18,746 nt of DNA from Acidothermaceae bacterium (lineage in GTDB: Bacteria; Actinomycetota; Actinomycetes; Acidothermales; Acidothermaceae), in contig JAICLV010000033.1 of NCBI GenBank assembly GCA_025925185.1, forward strand, positions 1-18,746, in the 5' to 3' direction. The position numbers were made by a program, and so were the translations under genes. The notes under the pieces were generated by a model, which had not been told where the DNA came from, made no database searches, and saw only the letters and a program-made list of their open reading frames with translations. Below, one piece after another: positions 16,447 to 18,746 of the stretch (the stretch's first letter is position 1; each line of letters begins with the position of its first letter).

Positions 16447-17354
16447 GCAGTGCCACCTGGTCGTTCGAGGGCCCGTCCGATCGCGGGCGGGTGCGCGCGT
16501 TCCTCGATCTCGTGCGATTCGAGCACTCGGTGTTCGCGCTGCCGTTCGCCTATATCGCCACGTTGTCGGCGATGAACGCGGCGAACGGCCACGTGCACTG
16601 GACCCAGCTGCTGCTCGTGACAATCGCGATGGTCGGCGCCCGCACGTTCGCGATGGCGGTCAACCGGATCGTCGACCGGCACATCGACGCCCGCAACCCG
16701 CGGACCCGCACCCGCGAGTTGGTCACGGGCGTCGTCTCACTTCGGACGGCGTGGGTGGGCGCCGTCGTCTCGCTCGCCATCCTCTTTCTCGCCGCCGCTG
16801 GCTTGAATCCCCTCTGCTTGGCGTTGTCGCCGGTGGCGGCGATCGTGCTGGCGGGTTATCCCTACGCGAAACGGTTCACGTGGGCGCCGCACGCCGTCCT
16901 CGGCCTCGCGCAGACGATCGGACCGATCGGCGCGTGGCTCGCCGTCACCGGGCACTGGTCATGGACCGGCGTCGTCCTCGGCGCTGCCGTGGGCTTTTGG
17001 ATCGGCGGCTTCGACATCATCTACGCGCTGCAGGATTACGAGGTCGACCGCGAGATCGGCGTGAAGTCGCTGCCGGCGCGATTCGGGCCGCACGCCGCGC
17101 TCGCCTGCTCGCGCGCCGCGCACTACCTGACCGTGCTGTTCTTGCTTTGGTTCGGATTGCTCGCCAACTTCGGGTGGGTGTGGACCCTCGGCGTCGTGGC
17201 CGCCGCGGTCGCGCTCGCCTACGAGCAGCGGCTGGTGAAGCCGGCCGACCTGTCGAACGTCAACAAGGCGTTCTTCACCGTGAACGGGTTCGTCGGCATC
17301 GGGTTGTTCGTCTTCGCGCTGGTCGACCTGGTCGCCCGCGGCCTTCGGCCATGA
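16443..17354 (+). CDS. mqnP: UbiA-family prenyltransferase of menaquinone synthesis (MqnP)
   Basis: A 303-residue inner-membrane prenyltransferase that attaches the polyprenyl chain to the aromatic precursor. The two metal-diphosphate motifs are clear: NRIVDRHID (Asn74, Asp78, Asp82) and DIIYALQDYEVDREIG (Asp191, Asp198, Asp202). About eight or nine hydrophobic segments alternate with these loops. The GTG at 16443 overlaps the ubiD stop (GTGA) and gives the family-like N-terminus RVRAFLDLVRFEHSVFALPFA. An upstream in-frame ATG at 16305 lies within ubiD and is unlikely. The stop overlaps ubiX by 4 nt, so UbiD, UbiA and UbiX are probably made together. Confidence 0.93.
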   Translation: MSSATWSFEGPSDRGRVRAFLDLVRFEHSVFALPFAYIATLSAMNAANGHVHWTQLLLVTIAMVGARTFAMAVNRIVDRHIDARNPRTRTRELVTGVVSLRTAWVGAVVSLAILFLAAAGLNPLCLALSPVAAIVLAGYPYAKRFTWAPHAVLGLAQTIGPIGAWLAVTGHWSWTGVVLGAAVGFWIGGFDIIYALQDYEVDREIGVKSLPARFGPHAALACSRAAHYLTVLFLLWFGLLANFGWVWTLGVVAAAVALAYEQRLVKPADLSNVNKAFFTVNGFVGIGLFVFALVDLVARGLRP

Positions 17355-17992
17355 CGACCGGCCGCACGCCCTGGGTCGTCGGCGTGAGCGGCGCGAGCGG
17401 GACTCCTTACGCGGCAGGGGTTTTGCGCGCGTTGTTCGCCGCTGGCCAGCCGGTCGATTTGATCGTCTCCAGGGCGGCGCGACTCACCCTGCTCGACGAG
17501 ACCGGCGTCGCGTGGCACGACGACCGCGAGGCCCTCGACACGTGGCTGAGCTCGACGCTGGACGTGCCGCTGCCGCCGCTGCCGTCCGATCTCGACGTGC
17601 GGTTTTGGTCCGTGGCCGATTTCGCGGCCGGGCCGTCAAGCGGTTCGTACCGCACGAAAGGGATGGTCGTCGTGCCGGCAAGCACGGCGGCCGTGGCCGG
17701 CATCGCGCTCGGGCTTTCGAAAGATCTGCTGCAGCGGGCGGCAGGCGTCACCTTGAAGGAGCGCCGACGCTTGGTGGTCGTGCCGCGCGAGACGCCGCTC
17801 ACTGGCGCGACTTTGCGCCACCTCGTGTCATTGGACGACGCTGGCGCGGTGATCCTGCCAGCGAGTCCGGGGTTTTACGCCAAGCCGAAGAACGTCCAGC
17901 AACTCGTGGATTTCGTGGCCGGCAAGGTGCTTGATGTGCTCGGGGTCGAACACGATCTCTTCGTTCGATGGGCGGGCCGGCTCGGTGACTAG
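17351..17992 (+). CDS. ubiX: UbiX-family flavin prenyltransferase
   Basis: A 213-residue cytoplasmic enzyme that prenylates FMN to make the cofactor required by UbiD-type decarboxylases, here the neighbour two genes upstream. Visible: VVGVSGASGTPYAAGVLRAL (FMN-binding N-terminus), LIVSRAARLTL, MVVVPASTAAVAGIALGLSKDLLQRAAGVTLKERRRLVVVPRETPL and PASPGFYAKPKNVQQLVDFVAGKVLDVLGV, all in family order. The ATG at 17351 overlaps the mqnP stop (ATGA). A longer open frame upstream overlaps mqnP and is a shadow. In the futalosine pathway literature this member is sometimes called MqnM. Confidence 0.95.
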   Translation: MTTGRTPWVVGVSGASGTPYAAGVLRALFAAGQPVDLIVSRAARLTLLDETGVAWHDDREALDTWLSSTLDVPLPPLPSDLDVRFWSVADFAAGPSSGSYRTKGMVVVPASTAAVAGIALGLSKDLLQRAAGVTLKERRRLVVVPRETPLTGATLRHLVSLDDAGAVILPASPGFYAKPKNVQQLVDFVAGKVLDVLGVEHDLFVRWAGRLGD

Positions 17993-18005
17993 CTGCCGAG
18001 CTGGC

Positions 18006-18031
18006 CAGGCGACGAAGCAAAGAGTCGCCTG
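18006..18031. terminator. Hairpin between convergent ubiX and bldC
   Basis: CAGGCGAC (18006-18013) and GTCGCCTG (18024-18031) form a perfect 8-bp stem with an A-rich 10-nt loop, 14 bp after the ubiX stop and 12 bp from the bldC stop. It can serve both strands. A second near-palindrome, AGGCTTGATCAGGCCT (18037-18052), overlaps the bldC stop codon. Confidence 0.7.
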
Positions 18032-18043
18032 CTGAAGGCTTGA

Positions 18044-18262
18044 TCAGGCCTCGGACGCGCCGATCGCGAAGTTGCCGGTCTCGAATTCGTCCTCGCCGTT
18101 GAGCAGGGCGCGAACCTCTGACTCGCGGAACCGACGGTGGCCGCCGGGTGTGCGGATGCTGCCGATCCGGCCCGACGCCGCCCAGCGGGTGACAGTCTTC
18201 GGGTCCACCCGGAAGAGCGTCGCGACCTCTCCGGGAGTGAGCAGGCGGTCACGGTTTTCCAC
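18044..18262 (-). CDS. bldC: BldC-family MerR-like DNA-binding regulator
   Basis: A 72-residue one-domain regulator with a winged helix-turn-helix of the MerR/excisionase type. LLTPGEVATLFRVDPKTVTRWAASGRI (7-33) is the helix-turn-helix and SIRTPGGHRRFRESEVRALL (35-54) is the wing with its GGHRR motif, near-identical in plan to Streptomyces BldC, which binds DNA direct repeats head-to-tail and times development. The C-terminal tail is acidic. I chose GTG 18262 because AAAGGGG lies 5 nt upstream on the minus strand and the length then matches the family (about 68-72). A longer reading from ATG 18382 would add about 40 residues without family similarity. It converges with ubiX and diverges from mqnE. 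Confidence 0.9.
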   Translation of the reverse strand: MENRDRLLTPGEVATLFRVDPKTVTRWAASGRIGSIRTPGGHRRFRESEVRALLNGEDEFETGNFAIGASEA

Positions 18263-18451
18263 GTCGTCCCCTTTCTTGGGACACGGCGGTCTTTCGAGCA
18301 CTGCGCTCTTTCGAACACAGAGTGGTCGGTCGACGCGACCGTGTTTCCTCTTGCGTTCGTGGACCCCATGTGATGTGTACACGTAGTTGTGCCGTCCCGT
18401 CTGCCGTTGACGCGGGATTGTTGGCGACGCGGCAAAAAAGTAGGGGTGGTC

Positions 18452-18481
18452 GTCACGAAAGCATCACCCAGAGTGACGAAA
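18452..18481 (+). repeat. Direct repeat GTSACGAAA, 21-bp period, possible operator
   Basis: GTCACGAAA (18452-18460) and GTGACGAAA (18473-18481) differ at one base and are exactly 21 bp apart, two helical turns. They sit between the divergent bldC and mqnE genes, where a regulator could contact both copies on one face. Confidence 0.6.
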
Positions 18482-18585
18482 ATTGAGCGCAGGGCCCATA
18501 GTGCGAACTTTCCGTCGCTTGGTCGTCACTGTACGTCGTCAAGGAGCAAGCCCTCATCAAGCGCCGCATCCCGCGAAAGACGCCC

Positions 18586-18646
18586 GCCTGAGGTGCCGGG
18601 CCACCGACTCAGGCATGCTGGATACGCGCGCGTGCCACTGCACGCG
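18586..18646 (+). other. Two GC-rich hairpins in the probable mqnE leader
   Basis: GCCTGAG (18586-18592) pairs with CTCAGGC (18608-18614), with an inner GTG/CAC pairing. CGCGTG (18629-18634) pairs with CACGCG (18641-18646) around a 6-nt loop. The second hairpin ends 10 nt before the AAAGGGG ribosome binding site. They may be a terminator or leader structure, or simply GC-rich chance pairing. Confidence 0.4.
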
Positions 18647-18673
18647 ACAGCTGAGCAAAGGGGTGCGGACGAC

Positions 18674-18746
18674 GTGGACGCAGGGCTGCAACGCGAGCTT
18701 GAAGCCAAGGTGCTCGCCGGTGAGCGGTTGAGCTACGACGACGGCG
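18674..18746 (+). CDS. mqnE: Aminofutalosine synthase MqnE, first 24 codons (3' end outside the window)
   Basis: MqnE is a radical-SAM enzyme that joins 3-[(1-carboxyvinyl)oxy]benzoate and S-adenosylmethionine to give aminofutalosine, the second step of the futalosine menaquinone pathway. Only the N-terminus is visible: DAGLQRELEAKVLAGERLSYDDG, which matches the start of MqnE proteins (L-x-x-K-V-x-A-G-E-R-L-S-x-x-D-G). The catalytic CxxxCxxC motif lies beyond the window, so MqnE and the related MqnC cannot be told apart with certainty. AAAGGGG at 18657-18663 is 10 nt before the GTG at 18674; an in-frame GTG at 18632 is an alternative. The ubiD-mqnP-ubiX cluster just upstream supports the call. 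Confidence 0.72.
   Translation, partial: MDAGLQRELEAKVLAGERLSYDDG

Larger units (their letters stand above)
18263..18673. other. Divergent control region between bldC and mqnE, no gene recognised
   Basis: This 411-bp gap holds no ORF with credible protein features. It must carry the bldC promoter (minus) and probably that of mqnE (plus). One plus-strand candidate is TTGAGC (18483-18488), 17 bp, AACTTT (18506-18511). It also contains an 8-bp palindrome GTGTACAC (18375-18382), the direct repeats listed below, GGTCGTCAC twice (18448-18456, 18521-18529), and two GC-rich hairpins just before mqnE. Confidence 0.5.

Noticed and set aside
18044..18382. Longer BldC starting at ATG 18382
   Set aside because: The extra 40 residues have no family similarity, and GTG 18262 has a good Shine-Dalgarno and gives the expected length.
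18520..18591. Short open stretch reading ...YVVKEQALIKRRIPRKTPA, considered as a small basic protein (a bS22-type gene is often near bldC-like genes)
   Set aside because: There is no ATG, GTG or TTG start in frame after the stop at 18499, and the sequence does not match the bS22 pattern.
18483..18731. TTG-initiated 82-codon plus-strand frame before mqnE
   Set aside because: Weak start, no family features, and it overlaps the mqnE start in another frame.

Overview
The window is a gene-dense piece of a high-GC actinobacterial (Actinomycetota) chromosome. Evidence for this: GC-rich codon use, GTG starts, 1- and 4-nt start/stop overlaps, several genes with no Shine-Dalgarno sequence, a BldC-type regulator, and a gene order hemD-hemB-...-hemL-phosphatase-TlpA-CcdA-ResB-CcsB that I recall from the Mycobacterium tuberculosis Rv0511-Rv0529 region. 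The quinone genes, however, belong to the futalosine menaquinone route (UbiD-UbiA-UbiX-MqnE, as in Streptomyces) and not to the classical Men route of mycobacteria. This points to a non-mycobacterial actinobacterium; I cannot name the genus.

Layout. (1) 1-2006: end of hemD, then hemB and a HAD-family hydrolase, tightly packed. (2) 2040-6011: an accessory block inside the heme cluster. It holds a predicted lipoprotein beta-propeller (+), a convergent kelch-type lipoprotein (-), and divergently from that a one-cluster ferredoxin overlapping a secreted phosphoesterase. (3) 6046-12338: hemL, a histidine phosphatase, then the System II cytochrome c maturation genes tlpA/resA-ccdA-resB-ccsB. resB carries an unusual in-frame palindromic 30-bp tandem repeat. 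(4) 12339-12649: a 311-bp regulatory gap with a strong hairpin, a GGGGCC-type G-quadruplex candidate, two GlnR-like boxes and a possible leaderless promoter. (5) 12650-14923: amt-glnB (PII) without the usual glnD, then an exported four-cysteine protein of unknown function. (6) 15004-17992: overlapping ubiD-mqnP-ubiX for late menaquinone steps. (7) 18006-18746: a hairpin terminator, bldC on the minus strand, a 411-bp divergent regulatory region, and the first codons of mqnE running off the window.

How the parts fit. hemD, hemB and hemL make tetrapyrroles. CcdA and TlpA/ResA move reducing power across the membrane to reduce apocytochrome c, and ResB/CcsB carry and attach heme. MqnE, UbiD, UbiX and MqnP make the menaquinone that feeds electrons to those cytochromes. 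The window is therefore largely a respiratory-chain assembly neighbourhood, interrupted by an ammonium uptake/sensing unit and by a block of secreted proteins. I did not find a clearly new multi-gene system. The least ordinary signals are the palindromic minisatellite in resB, the G-quadruplex tract before amt, the Glu replacing the first twin-His of the ammonium channel, and the lipoprotein/ferredoxin/phosphoesterase block.
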